The notes: generated by a model not told the origin, from the sequence alone. DNA of 64,000 bases from CAIZWU01 sp942492905 (GCA_942492905.1 OW818657.1:3472001-3536000); one strand, 5' to 3'; shown: positions 44,865-53,724, counted from the stretch's first letter. Program-made: numbers and translations.

Positions 44865-45593
44865 ATGCCGGAAAATGAACTCAGTACCCCGCAATTTCCA
44901 GCCACCCGCTGGAGCGTGGTCCTGACCGCCTCCGGCTATGGGACGGATGCCCGTGCCGCCCTGGAGGAACTCTGCCGGCTTTATTGGTTCCCCCTCTACG
45001 CCTTCGCCCGCCAGCGCGGATGTGGCCCTGAGGATGCGGAGGATGAAGTCCAGGACTTTCTTTCCCAAGTGGCCGCCGGAGACTTCCTCGCCGGCGCGGC
45101 CCCGGACCGAGGCCGTCTGCGCACCTACCTGCTCGCCGCCTTTCAGCACGATCTCATCGATGCCCATCGCCGCGCCCATCGCCTGAAGCGGGGCGGACGC
45201 GCGCAATTCGTGACCATCGAAGCCATGGAGGCCGAGACCCGCTTCAACAGTACCCCCATGAGCAATTCCGCGGTGGCGGCCTACGACCGTGCCTGGGCCA
45301 TGACCTGCCTTGATGCCGCCATGACCGCTCTCGAGGCCGAATATTCCACCCGGGAACGCGCCGCGCTCTTTCAAACCCTGCGCTCGTTTCTCGATCCCGT
45401 GCATGATGGCGACTACACGGTGGCCGGCCAAGCCACCGGCCTGGGGCCCAACGCCCTCCGCCAGGCCGTCTTCCGGCTCCGTCAACGGTTCCGCGCTCAT
45501 CTGCGGCAATGCATTGCCGGCACCCTCGATCATCCATCCGAAATTCTCATCGATGAGGAATTGACCGCCCTGCGCAACGCCCTCTCGGCCTGA
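44865..45593 (+). CDS. ECF-type RNA polymerase sigma factor
   Basis: A 242-residue sigma factor. Region 2 spans ~30-105 (LYWFPLYAFARQRG, EDAEDEVQDFLSQ, RLRTYLLAAFQHDLIDAHRRAHRLKRGG). Region 4 spans ~180-215 with a helix-turn-helix (YTVAGQATGLGPNALRQAVFRLRQRFRAHL). The long linker and the short tail after region 4 (SEILIDEELTALRNALS) resemble PVC ECF groups linked to Ser/Thr kinases rather than to anti-sigma factors; no anti-sigma gene is adjacent. It is divergent from the 2602-residue giant and its kinase-encoding neighbour. Its stop codon lies inside a ~103-bp repeat whose second copy is 4.8 kb downstream. Confidence 0.88.
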   Translation: MPENELSTPQFPATRWSVVLTASGYGTDARAALEELCRLYWFPLYAFARQRGCGPEDAEDEVQDFLSQVAAGDFLAGAAPDRGRLRTYLLAAFQHDLIDAHRRAHRLKRGGRAQFVTIEAMEAETRFNSTPMSNSAVAAYDRAWAMTCLDAAMTALEAEYSTRERAALFQTLRSFLDPVHDGDYTVAGQATGLGPNALRQAVFRLRQRFRAHLRQCIAGTLDHPSEILIDEELTALRNALSA

Positions 45594-45679
45594 CGCCCGC
45601 CGTGTTGGATTGAACAAAACCCCGCGCACGGTTTCTGTGAATAGGTCTTTCCTCCGGGCAGCTGGCTCCTCACACTTCA
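45578..45679 (+). repeat. Dispersed ~103-bp direct repeat, copy 1
   Basis: This copy begins in the last codons of the sigma factor and covers its TGA stop. It aligns with 50412-50514, with about ten substitutions and small indels; the core TTGGATTGAACAAAA and CCCCGCGCACGGTTTCTGTG blocks are conserved. Both copies lie in the same orientation and flank the decayed TolB-like gene and the duplicated-domain secreted protein. Confidence 0.85.
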
Positions 45680-45866
45680 CACCAGGTCCCGCCCTGCTGG
45701 ACCGCATGGTGAGCGGCAAAACCGCAGCCCCCCGAGGAACACCGCCTCCCGGCATCGCCACCGCCAGTCCACCGATTTTCCGGTTTGTGGCGCGGCCATC
45801 CTGCCGTCCCTCCGCTGTATGTTCCCGCCCCCGATCCTACGTTTCACTCCAAGCCCTTTCCCGCCT

Positions 45867-47092
45867 ATGAACTGCCCCACTCCCGTAATCGCTTTTGGTC
45901 TGCTGGTGCTGACCATGCTGCCGGCCCCCGCCCAGGAAACCGGAATCTTTTCAACCGGTCAGGATATCGGAAAAGTCAAGCTGCCCGGCAGTTCCAGCTA
46001 CGATGCCTCCACCAACAGCTACACCGTTTCCGGCGGCGGGACTAACATGTTGATGGCGGTGAATGCCTTTCATTTCAGGTGGAGTAAAATCTCCGGCGAT
46101 GCCACGCTCTCCGCTGGGATTTCGTTTCCGGCGGCCACCCGCGATCCCCACGCCAAAGCGGTATTGATCATCCGGCAAAGTCTCGATGCCGATTCCGCCT
46201 ATGCGGACGCCGCGCTGCATGCGGATGGGCTGACCTCTCTGCAATACAGTGAAACCAAAGGCTCGCGGACTTACGAAATTCAAGCCAACATCAGCAACCC
46301 TCAGCGCCTCCGGCTGGAAAAACGCGGGAAATATGTGTTCCTCTCGCTCGCGGGGTAAGGCCGGGGAGCTGCTGCCGGCGGGCGGCTCCTTCCGCCTGGA
46401 GCTGACGGAACCATTCCACATCGGTCTCGGCGTTTGCTCCCATAACAACGACGTGCTGGAATAAGCAGTTTTCCAAAACGTTATGCTCACCACCGGGGAC
46501 ACCCCCGCCACAGGAGCAAAACCCAGGCTGATCAGCACCTTGGAAACCGTGCCCATCGCTTCGCGCGACCGGCGGGTGGTCTTCACCACGGTGGATGAAT
46601 TGCTCGAAGCTCCTAACTGGACACCGGACGGCCTCTCCCTCATCTACAACAGCAAAGGCCGGCTGTTCAGGCTGCCGGTGGCCGGCGGCACTCCTGTGGC
46701 CATCGACACCGGAACGGCCACCCGGTGCAGTAACGATCACGGCATTTCTCCCGAAGGAAAAAGCATCGTGCTCAGCGATCAGTCGATGGGGGACCGGAAG
46801 TCACGCATTTACACCCTGCCAGCCACCGGCGGCGTGCCCGTACCGATCACCAAAGCCGCGCCTTCCTATTGGCATGGCTGGTCGCCCGCTCGCCTTTCTT
46901 TCCTACGGTAAGAAAGTGACCGGCCATCCGGAAAACAAGGACGTCACGCTCCGCCTGCTGGCCTTGCCCGCTACCGGCCAGCCGCCGGAAGTCCTCGCCA
47001 AGCTCTTTGGCGGTCAAGGCACGATCAACGTTCCGTCATGGTCGCCCGACGGCAAAAAGCTGGCCTTCGTCAGCTACCAGTTGATCCCCTGA
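45867..47092 (+). pseudogene. Decayed TolB-like (WD40-type propeller) secreted protein
   Basis: The start MNCPTPVIAFGLLVLTM...PAQ is a signal peptide, followed by the family-typical IFSTGQDIGKVKLPGSSSYD and a DUF1349-like region. Lesion 1: one extra G in the G run at 46352-46355 shifts the frame and exposes TAA at 46356-46358; removing one G restores AGKAGELLPAGGSF. Lesion 2: an in-frame TAA at 46462-46464 (CSHNNDVLE stop AVFQNV). Lesion 3: near 46880-46900 the frame shifts again, and YWHGWSP jumps to LAFLSYGKK, losing by memory of intact relatives about 85-90 residues of propeller. The last part (GGQGTINVPSWSPDGKKLAFVS) ends at 47092. Intact relatives are often labelled TolB/biopolymer-transport-like. 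Function lost here. Confidence 0.85.
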
Positions 47093-47181
47093 ACGGAAAA
47101 AGACGGTTCTAAAGTTCTTGTGGCTTCGACGGATTTTTGAGACGGTCCGGTCCACGCAGCGACCCAACCCGCCCCCACCCC

Positions 47182-50100
47182 ATGAAACACACTCCCAGCC
47201 TGCTGGCCCTTCTGTTTGGTTGCCTGACCGCGACCTCCCACGCGGCCATCACCGGCGTGGTGGAGACCGGGCTCGGCGCGGACCCCGTTGCCATCATTGG
47301 CAGTTCCTTCGAGGACGGGGCGCTGGTTTACTCCGACCGCGCGCACGTGCATAAAGCTTCGCAATTCGACGCGACCACTTCTCTGCTGCTGCAGAATAAT
47401 GTCCCGGGAGCGGTGCCGGTGGCCCTGCCGGCGTATTTGGTGGGAAATCCCTATGTGCGGTTCGCCAACGCGGCCCGCGAGAATGTGGGATACTCAGCGG
47501 TGGTGACCTCTGATGTGCCGGCGGTTTTTTATATCCTGGTGGACAACCGGCTCAATGGCCCAGCCGGCACTGGTGCCAAGACACATACCACCGACCCGGT
47601 CCTCGGCGGCCCCGGGCTCCAATGGGTTATCGACGGAGGCTGGGTCCGGATGAACACGGGTATTTCTCCCAATAACCAACCTGATTATACCGGTATCGAT
47701 GAAAACGTCGTTGACGGCTTCCCTAATCAGTTCTTCTCGATTTACAAATTCCCGACCATCACCGGCTCTGTGTCGGTTAAAAATACGGGGTTCAACGGAG
47801 ACAACAATATCGTCGTGATCGCCGGGCCGGCACCGGTGACCGGAGATCCTATCACCAGTTTCCTCGCCCAGCCTTCCCCGCTGGCTCCAGGGGATACGGC
47901 GTCCCTGGCCTGGGTGATTCATACGGCCACGGCCACGGCCAGCGTAAATCAAGGGGTTGGCAACGTGCTGCCGGCGACGGTTGCGGGCATCGGTTCGGTG
48001 AACGTGACCCCGGCAGTGGACACGACTTACACCCTGACCACCACCGGACCGTCTGGCCCCGGATCAGCCACGGCCACCATCCAGGTGCGCCCGCTCGCCT
48101 TTCTCCAGGCGAGCGAGTCCTATGTGCCAGCAGGCAGTCCGGTGACCCTCTCATGGCGTATCCGCATGGACGCCGTGGCGACCCTGACCGGCACAGGCTC
48201 CGTCGCTTCTCTCACCTCGCCCGACGGCACCGGCAGCGTCATTGTGAATCCCACGTCCACGACCACCTACACCCTGCGCAGCACCGCGGGCGGACGCACG
48301 GAGGAGGCTTCGGTGACCATCGTAACGCCACCGGCAGGCACCCTGTTTTCGATCATCGATATCGGAGCCACCGATGGCCGAGCCGAGCCCGGGGCCAGCT
48401 CCGGATTGGAAATCGGAGCCGGGATTAACAATACGAATGTGACGGATCTCCCGGTCACAACCCTGACATCGGATACGAACCTTCCCTTCACCCTGGCGAT
48501 AGACAATCTGGACCCGGACGGCCTTCCCCTCGGCGGACTGGACTGGCGCGACCGCGGGGATGCCCCGGCGCTGCCGCTGCTGCTGCTGGCCGAGGACCAT
48601 GTGAAAAACAATGCGGGCATGATCCATGTGACTCTCGGCGGCCTGCCCGCCGGCACCTATGGAGTGACCAGCTATCACTACGATATCGCGAATTCCCAAT
48701 GCGCGGACATCCGGGTGCGGGTGGCCGACGCCTTGCGCGCCGTGGCCACCGACACTGGCGCGGTAGGCAATGCCTCATTTCCCGGACATCCTCTCAACAC
48801 CGGCGTGCCGCCAGCCGGCAGCATCACCACCTCGATCGTGGATCAACGCGCGGCGCGGTTCCAGATTACTTCGGATGGGACCAACCCGGTCTCGATCTGG
48901 TTTGACGGTTCAGCTGACCTGGTGGATAAGGAGACCCCGCTCTCCGGTCTGTGGATCACGAGCAATCCGCCAGCGGATTCCATCAGTTCCTTCACCAGAT
49001 CGCCCGCCTCCATCCCAGTCGGCGGCACCGCCAGCCTCTCATGGCTCATCGCGGCCAATGCCAGCACTGCCACCATCGATAACAGCGTCGGAAATGTGCT
49101 CCCGCTGACCGTGGCCGGCGTCGGCAGCACAACGGTGACGCCAGCGGTGGACACCACCTATCAATTGAGTGTGAATTCCCCTGCCGGCCCGGAAACGGCA
49201 ACGGTCAAAGTGGAAGTGAAGTTGGTGGATTACCTGCGCGCCAGCATCCTGGTGGTCGCGCCCGGCACGCCGGTCACCCTCGCCTGGCGGGTGCGGCCGG
49301 ATGCCGCCGCCAGCATCAACGGCATTGGCAGTCTCGCTCCCTTCACCGCCCCGGACGGCACGGGCCAAACCACCGTTTCCCCCACCGCAACCACGACCTA
49401 TACGATCTCCAGCACCGGCAGCAGCCGCACTGAGACCGCTTCCCTCACCATTCTCATGCGGGCTCCCGGCACGCAATTCGCCTTCATCGACATCGGCGGG
49501 ACGGACGGCCGGCCGGAACCGGGCGCCGTGTCAGGCGCGGAAGTGGGCGCGGGACCCAACAATACCAATGGCACCAACCTCCCGGATTTTGCCCTGACCT
49601 CCGACACAGGTGCCGCCTTCACTCTTTCCATCGACAACCTCAATCCGGAGGGCATCCCCGTCGGAGGCTTGGACTGGCGCGACCGCGGCGATGGCCCCGC
49701 CAACGCCTTCGCTTTCCTTGCCGAAGACCACGTGAAAAATAATCTCGGCATGGTCCACGTCACCCTCGCCAACCTGCCTGCCGGGGCCTACGACGTGAGC
49801 AGCTTCCACCTCGACGCCACCACCTCGCAATGCGCCGCCATCCGCATCCTCGTGTCCGATGCCCTGCGCACCGCCTCCGACACCGGCGTCCTCGGCGATG
49901 GCTCCTGGCCGGGTCACCCGCTCAACACCGGCGTTCCCGGCGTCGCGGGACTCACCTCCGCCTTGGTCAACCAACATGCCGCCCGGTTCCAGATTTTCTC
50001 CGACGGCATCAATCCCGTCTCCATCTGGTTCGACGGCACAGCTGATCCCGTGGACATCGAAGTCCCCTTGGCCGGCCTGTGGCTCATCCAGTCGCCCCCG

Positions 50101-50331
50101 CGCAACTACGTGCCCGTGACAATTCTGTCCCACGACCCGCTCGCCGGCACCACCGCTCTCTCCATCGCCACAGATACTGGGAACACCTACACCGTGCAGG
50201 CCAGCCCCGACCTCATCTCATGGGCAACCCTCACCACTACGCTGACTGGCACGGCCCTCGCCACGCCCTACAATGAAAGTGGTATCGCACCCGGCGCAGT
50301 CAAACGCTTCTACCGCGCCTACCGGAACTGA
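47182..50331 (+). CDS. Secreted protein with internal ~376-residue duplication and Ig-like domains
   Basis: A 1049-residue protein; the ATG at 47182 is chosen over an upstream ATG at 47137 because it opens a signal peptide (MKHTPSLLALLFGCLTATSHA). The N-terminal ~220 residues are an uncharacterised beta domain (DGALVYSDRAHVH). Two homologous units follow, about 224-600 and 601-975. Each has two bacterial Ig-like domains (VGGTASLSW, VTPAVDTTYxL) and an unassigned block containing GGLDWRDRGD, LAEDHVKNN, LPAGxYxVxSxH and NPVSIWFDG. The tail has TVQASPDLISWATL and ends RFYRAYRN, the C-terminal module shared with other giants. It sits between two copies of a ~103-bp repeat, after a pseudogene. Function unknown; probably extracellular. 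Confidence 0.75.
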   Translation: MKHTPSLLALLFGCLTATSHAAITGVVETGLGADPVAIIGSSFEDGALVYSDRAHVHKASQFDATTSLLLQNNVPGAVPVALPAYLVGNPYVRFANAARENVGYSAVVTSDVPAVFYILVDNRLNGPAGTGAKTHTTDPVLGGPGLQWVIDGGWVRMNTGISPNNQPDYTGIDENVVDGFPNQFFSIYKFPTITGSVSVKNTGFNGDNNIVVIAGPAPVTGDPITSFLAQPSPLAPGDTASLAWVIHTATATASVNQGVGNVLPATVAGIGSVNVTPAVDTTYTLTTTGPSGPGSATATIQVRPLAFLQASESYVPAGSPVTLSWRIRMDAVATLTGTGSVASLTSPDGTGSVIVNPTSTTTYTLRSTAGGRTEEASVTIVTPPAGTLFSIIDIGATDGRAEPGASSGLEIGAGINNTNVTDLPVTTLTSDTNLPFTLAIDNLDPDGLPLGGLDWRDRGDAPALPLLLLAEDHVKNNAGMIHVTLGGLPAGTYGVTSYHYDIANSQCADIRVRVADALRAVATDTGAVGNASFPGHPLNTGVPPAGSITTSIVDQRAARFQITSDGTNPVSIWFDGSADLVDKETPLSGLWITSNPPADSISSFTRSPASIPVGGTASLSWLIAANASTATIDNSVGNVLPLTVAGVGSTTVTPAVDTTYQLSVNSPAGPETATVKVEVKLVDYLRASILVVAPGTPVTLAWRVRPDAAASINGIGSLAPFTAPDGTGQTTVSPTATTTYTISSTGSSRTETASLTILMRAPGTQFAFIDIGGTDGRPEPGAVSGAEVGAGPNNTNGTNLPDFALTSDTGAAFTLSIDNLNPEGIPVGGLDWRDRGDGPANAFAFLAEDHVKNNLGMVHVTLANLPAGAYDVSSFHLDATTSQCAAIRILVSDALRTASDTGVLGDGSWPGHPLNTGVPGVAGLTSALVNQHAARFQIFSDGINPVSIWFDGTADPVDIEVPLAGLWLIQSPPRNYVPVTILSHDPLAGTTALSIATDTGNTYTVQASPDLISWATLTTTLTGTALATPYNESGIAPGAVKRFYRAYRN
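47851..48981 (+). repeat. Internal gene duplication, unit 1
   Basis: Codes for about residues 224-600 of the secreted protein. It matches unit 2 (48982 to ~50106) throughout, by eye with well over half of residues identical and only small indels. Shared landmarks are TASLxW, VGNVLP, GGLDWRDRGD and GHPLNTGVP. Confidence 0.85.
48982..50106 (+). repeat. Internal gene duplication, unit 2
   Basis: Second tandem copy, about residues 601-975 of the same protein. Sequence drift relative to unit 1 is clear at both DNA and protein level, so the duplication is not recent. The 3' boundary is approximate. Confidence 0.8.
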
Positions 50332-50348
50332 GGCTGCCTTTGCGGGCT

Positions 50349-50367
50349 GGCACTTTGTTGAAGTGCC
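50349..50367 (+). other. Hairpin after the duplicated-domain gene
   Basis: A 7-bp stem (GGCACTT/AAGTGCC) with a 5-nt loop lies 17 nt after the stop codon. It is followed by ATAAACC rather than a T tract, so an intrinsic terminator is doubtful. Confidence 0.35.
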
Positions 50368-50411
50368 ATAAACCGGCAGGAAAAATGATAGACCACGGGC
50401 TCCGGGCACGC

Positions 50412-50514
50412 CGCCCTCCCGGCCTGACGCCCGCCGCGTTGGATTGAACAAAAACCCCGCGCACGGTTTCTGTGGATAAGCCTTGCCTCCGGGCGGCCGG
50501 ATCCTCACACTTCA
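50412..50514 (+). repeat. Dispersed ~103-bp direct repeat, copy 2
   Basis: Second copy of the repeat first seen at 45578-45679, in the same orientation, wholly intergenic and ending 64 nt before the Lnt-like gene. A third copy was not found in the window. Confidence 0.85.
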
Positions 50515-50578
50515 GCCAAGCCATGCCCCCATGATGACTGAACCCGGGCCTGCCTGCGCTCCGCCCTGACCTCTTTCC

Positions 50579-52003
50579 ATGATCCCCCGTCTCCCCCTGC
50601 TCCTGCTGATGGCGCTGTCCGCCTTGTGCTATCATGCAGCCTTGTGGCTGGAGCATCCCGTCTCCGTCTGGCTCACTGCCGGCTGGGCGGTGGGACTCTG
50701 TGCCATGGTCCGCGCCCGGACCGCCCGGCGCGCGTTCTATGCCGGGATCGGGGCATCCCTGCTCGTGGCCATCCCCCAACTCTGGTTCCTCACCGGCATC
50801 TTCAATTCCATGGCCATACCGCTGTGGATTACCCTCGCCATGTGGACCGGCTTTTTCACCGGCACCCTGCATGTCATCCACCGGAAGGGCGGCATCGCCT
50901 GGACTATTGTCCTCGCCCCGGTGCTCTGGATGGGATTCGAGTTTTTCCGCACCGAAGTCTGGATGCAGCGGTTTGCCTGGCTCACCCCCGGCTTCGCCCT
51001 GCCCGCCGCGGACATGGGCTGGCTCTTCCAATCCCTCGGCGTCTACGGCAGCGGGGCGCTCCTCGTGATGGCTGGCACCGCGATCGTGTTATTGAAGTGC
51101 CGCGCCGCCCTCGCCACCGCCCTCCTCCTGCCTCTGCTCCTGCTGATCGGCCAACGCCCCGTCACGCCCGCAGGATCAGTCAGGATCACGGGTGTGCAGT
51201 TTGAGGAAGCCCTGCCGGAGCAACTCCTGGAAGGCCTTGAAGCCGCCCGCACCGCGCATCCCGGCACCCGCCTCTTTGTCCTGCCCGAGTATAGTTTCAG
51301 CGGCCCTGTCCCGGAGGATTTCATGCGTTGGTGCCAGCAGCACCAGGTTTATCTCATCGCCGGCGGCAAGGACTATCTCCGCGGCCGCAAGAACCGCCAC
51401 TACGAGCCCGCCTACCACAACACTGCCTTTGTCATCGGCCCGGACGGCACGATCCAGCACCGCCAGTCCAAAGCCATGCCCATCCAGTTTTTCGATGACG
51501 GCGAACCCGCCACCACCCAAACCGTCTGGCCGTCCCCGTGGGGCAAACTCGGCATCTGCATCTGTTATGATCAAAACTACCGGATGGTCACCGATCCCCT
51601 CGCTATTCAACAAATGCAGGCCCTCATCATTCCCACCCTGGATCTGCAAACCTGGGGACCGCACCAGCATTGGCTCTCCGCCCGCCTCGCCGCCACCCGC
51701 GCGGCGGAATACGGCGTTCCCGTCATCCGGCTCGCCAGCAGCGGCATCTCCCAATTCCTTGATTCCCGGGGCCGTATCCTGGCCTCCGGAGCCCTGCCCG
51801 GCGATGGCGAGATCGTCTCCGCGGAAATCCCCCTCAGCGCCACCGCCCGCCTCCCCTGGGACCGCTATCCCGCTCCCTGGGCCATCTACCCTGCCACCGT
51901 GATGCTCCTGTGGGCCCTGACCGTCAGTTTCATCGACAACCGGCGGCGCATGGCCCTCCCCCTTCCCGCTCAGGCCGCCGGAGGAGATGGAGCCCCGGAT
52001 TGA
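50579..52003 (+). CDS. Apolipoprotein N-acyltransferase-like membrane nitrilase
   Basis: A 474-residue protein: ~190 residues of hydrophobic helices (LLLLMALSALCYHAALW, LLVMAGTAIVLL, ALLLPLLLLIG), a periplasmic carbon-nitrogen hydrolase domain, and a C-terminal membrane span (TVMLLWALTVSFI). The catalytic triad is readable as Glu237 (LPEYSF), Lys298 (QSKAMPIQFF) and Cys329 (GICICYDQ). This is the architecture of Lnt, which adds the third acyl chain to lipoproteins in diderms. The protein is slightly shorter than typical Lnt (~500 residues) and motif contexts diverge, so it may be a Lnt paralogue. Its 3' end overlaps the convergent antiporter gene by 34 nt. Confidence 0.7.
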   Translation: MIPRLPLLLLMALSALCYHAALWLEHPVSVWLTAGWAVGLCAMVRARTARRAFYAGIGASLLVAIPQLWFLTGIFNSMAIPLWITLAMWTGFFTGTLHVIHRKGGIAWTIVLAPVLWMGFEFFRTEVWMQRFAWLTPGFALPAADMGWLFQSLGVYGSGALLVMAGTAIVLLKCRAALATALLLPLLLLIGQRPVTPAGSVRITGVQFEEALPEQLLEGLEAARTAHPGTRLFVLPEYSFSGPVPEDFMRWCQQHQVYLIAGGKDYLRGRKNRHYEPAYHNTAFVIGPDGTIQHRQSKAMPIQFFDDGEPATTQTVWPSPWGKLGICICYDQNYRMVTDPLAIQQMQALIIPTLDLQTWGPHQHWLSARLAATRAAEYGVPVIRLASSGISQFLDSRGRILASGALPGDGEIVSAEIPLSATARLPWDRYPAPWAIYPATVMLLWALTVSFIDNRRRMALPLPAQAAGGDGAPD

Positions 52004-53724
52004 GGCGGCGCGGCGAATAGTTCCCGGCGGATGCGCTCACTTTCACGGTCGATCTGCTCAGGGGTGGCGCTGAGTTCTTCCAGGATATATTCGGTCATGG
52101 AAAGCGCGACTTCACCTTCGCCAGAGAAGACGCTGTTGGCTCCGACATTGGTGAGTTCATGGGCTTCGCGCAGGTAGGCGGTACGGGCAATGATTGGGAT
52201 GGCCGGATTGAGACGGCGGGCTTCCATGATGAGATCGCGGGCCCCAGGTCCGGAGGAAGTAAGGATAAGGACCCGAGCCTCGGCGAGGCCGGCCTGCCTC
52301 AGCGTCTCAGGATGAGTGGCATCACCAAACAGAGCGGTGATGCCCTCGGCATGGAGGCGGTGCACCGTATCCAGATTCATCTCCAGCACCACCGGCACGA
52401 TTTCATTGGCTCGCAGCAGGCGCACCATGGTCTGGCCCACCGGCCCATAACCCACCACAATGGCATGGTGCTGCTCCCGGGTGGCCATGGCGGCCGGGCC
52501 ATCGTCCTGCTTCCGGCCAGCCACCAACCGGGCCAGCCAGGGGCGGCGCCGTGCCCAGCGGTCGGCCGGACCCGCGGCACGGTAGAGCAATGGCGTCAGG
52601 GTGATGGACACGATGGCCGTGGCCACGAGCGCATTGAAGGCCTGATCACTGAGCACACCCAGGCTGCGCCCCATGGTGCCGACAATGAAGGAAAATTCGC
52701 CGATCTGCCCCAACACCGCGCCGAGAGCCAGAGCAGTGCGCAGCGGATAACCGAAACCGGCCGTGATGAGGATGGCAGCGAGGGGCTTGCCCACGATCAC
52801 GATGGCCATGGTGGCCAGGATCAGGCCCGGGCTATCCAGCATCGTCTGGAAATCAAACAACATGCCCACCGAAACAAAAAAGAGCACCGCGAAGGCATCC
52901 TTCATGGGCAAGGCGTCGGTGGCGGCCCGGGTACTGAATTCCGAGCGGGCCACCACCATGCCGGCGAGGAAGGCGCCCAGCTCCATGGAGACGCCAAAGA
53001 GCTTGGTGGCGCCCACCGCGATGCCCAGCGCAATCACCAGCACGGCAAGGGTGAACAGTTCCCGCGATCCGGTGCGGGCGATGTAGCCGAGCAGGCGGGG
53101 AATGGCCCAGCCGCCACCCACAAAGGTGAAACCGACGAGGGCCACGATTTTCAACGTGGTCCATAACATGGCGAGGGCCAGTCCGCTGGAGCCCCCCGAC
53201 GCCCCGGGCCCGAACAAGGCGGGCAGCAGCACCAGCACAAAAACGGTCAGCAAATCCTCCACCACCAGCCAGCCGATCGCGATGTGCCCGGTGCGGGTGT
53301 GCAGGTGATTGTTATCCGAGAGGACGCGGGTGAGCACCACAGTACTGGCCACCGCGATGGCCATGCCGAAGACCGCGCCTTCCGCCCAGCTCCAGCCAAA
53401 ACCGCGCATCAGCAGCATGGCCAGCCCGGTGGCGGCCGCGCTTTGCCCCAGTGCCCCGGGAATGGCGATGCGTTTGACCGCCAGCAGTTCCTTGAAATGA
53501 AAGCTCAGCCCCACTCCGAACATCAGCAGAATCACCCCGATCTCGGCCATCTCCTTGGCCAGATCATTGTTGGCCACAAAACCCGGCGTGTGCGGTCCCA
53601 CCAGAATCCCCGCCAACAGATATCCCACAATCGGAGAAAGGCCGATCTGGCGGGTCAGCAGGCCCAGGGCCAGCGCGGCTGCCAGGCCGCCAGTCAGGGT
53701 GAGGATCAGATCAAGATGGTTCAT
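51970..53724 (-). CDS. CPA2-family cation:proton antiporter (KefB/YbaL-like) with TrkA-N domain
   Basis: A 584-residue inner-membrane protein. About 12 hydrophobic segments fill residues 1-390, with typical CPA2 phrases LGLLTRQIGLSPIVGYLLAGI, FGVSMELGAFLAGMVVAR and VAVASTVVLTRVLSDN. A TrkA-N/RCK nucleotide-binding domain follows (~400-560), with Rossmann motif VVGYGPVGQ and ALFGDATHPE. Such proteins exchange K+ or Na+ for protons in pH and stress control; YbaL is the closest recalled architecture. It is transcribed alone and converges on the Lnt-like gene. No Shine-Dalgarno is obvious. Confidence 0.88.
   Translation of the reverse strand: MNHLDLILTLTGGLAAALALGLLTRQIGLSPIVGYLLAGILVGPHTPGFVANNDLAKEMAEIGVILLMFGVGLSFHFKELLAVKRIAIPGALGQSAAATGLAMLLMRGFGWSWAEGAVFGMAIAVASTVVLTRVLSDNNHLHTRTGHIAIGWLVVEDLLTVFVLVLLPALFGPGASGGSSGLALAMLWTTLKIVALVGFTFVGGGWAIPRLLGYIARTGSRELFTLAVLVIALGIAVGATKLFGVSMELGAFLAGMVVARSEFSTRAATDALPMKDAFAVLFFVSVGMLFDFQTMLDSPGLILATMAIVIVGKPLAAILITAGFGYPLRTALALGAVLGQIGEFSFIVGTMGRSLGVLSDQAFNALVATAIVSITLTPLLYRAAGPADRWARRRPWLARLVAGRKQDDGPAAMATREQHHAIVVGYGPVGQTMVRLLRANEIVPVVLEMNLDTVHRLHAEGITALFGDATHPETLRQAGLAEARVLILTSSGPGARDLIMEARRLNPAIPIIARTAYLREAHELTNVGANSVFSGEGEVALSMTEYILEELSATPEQIDRESERIRRELFAAPPQSGAPSPPAA

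Noticed and set aside
45578..45679. Repeat copies as protein-coding, because reverse-strand frames share a KCEDPAARR-type peptide
   Set aside because: The shared peptide only reflects the DNA repeat; frames around it differ and no start site or domain is present.
46352..46358. Programmed frameshift in the TolB-like gene
   Set aside because: A slippery site could explain one frame change, but the downstream nonsense codon and the internal deletion with another shift make decay far more likely.
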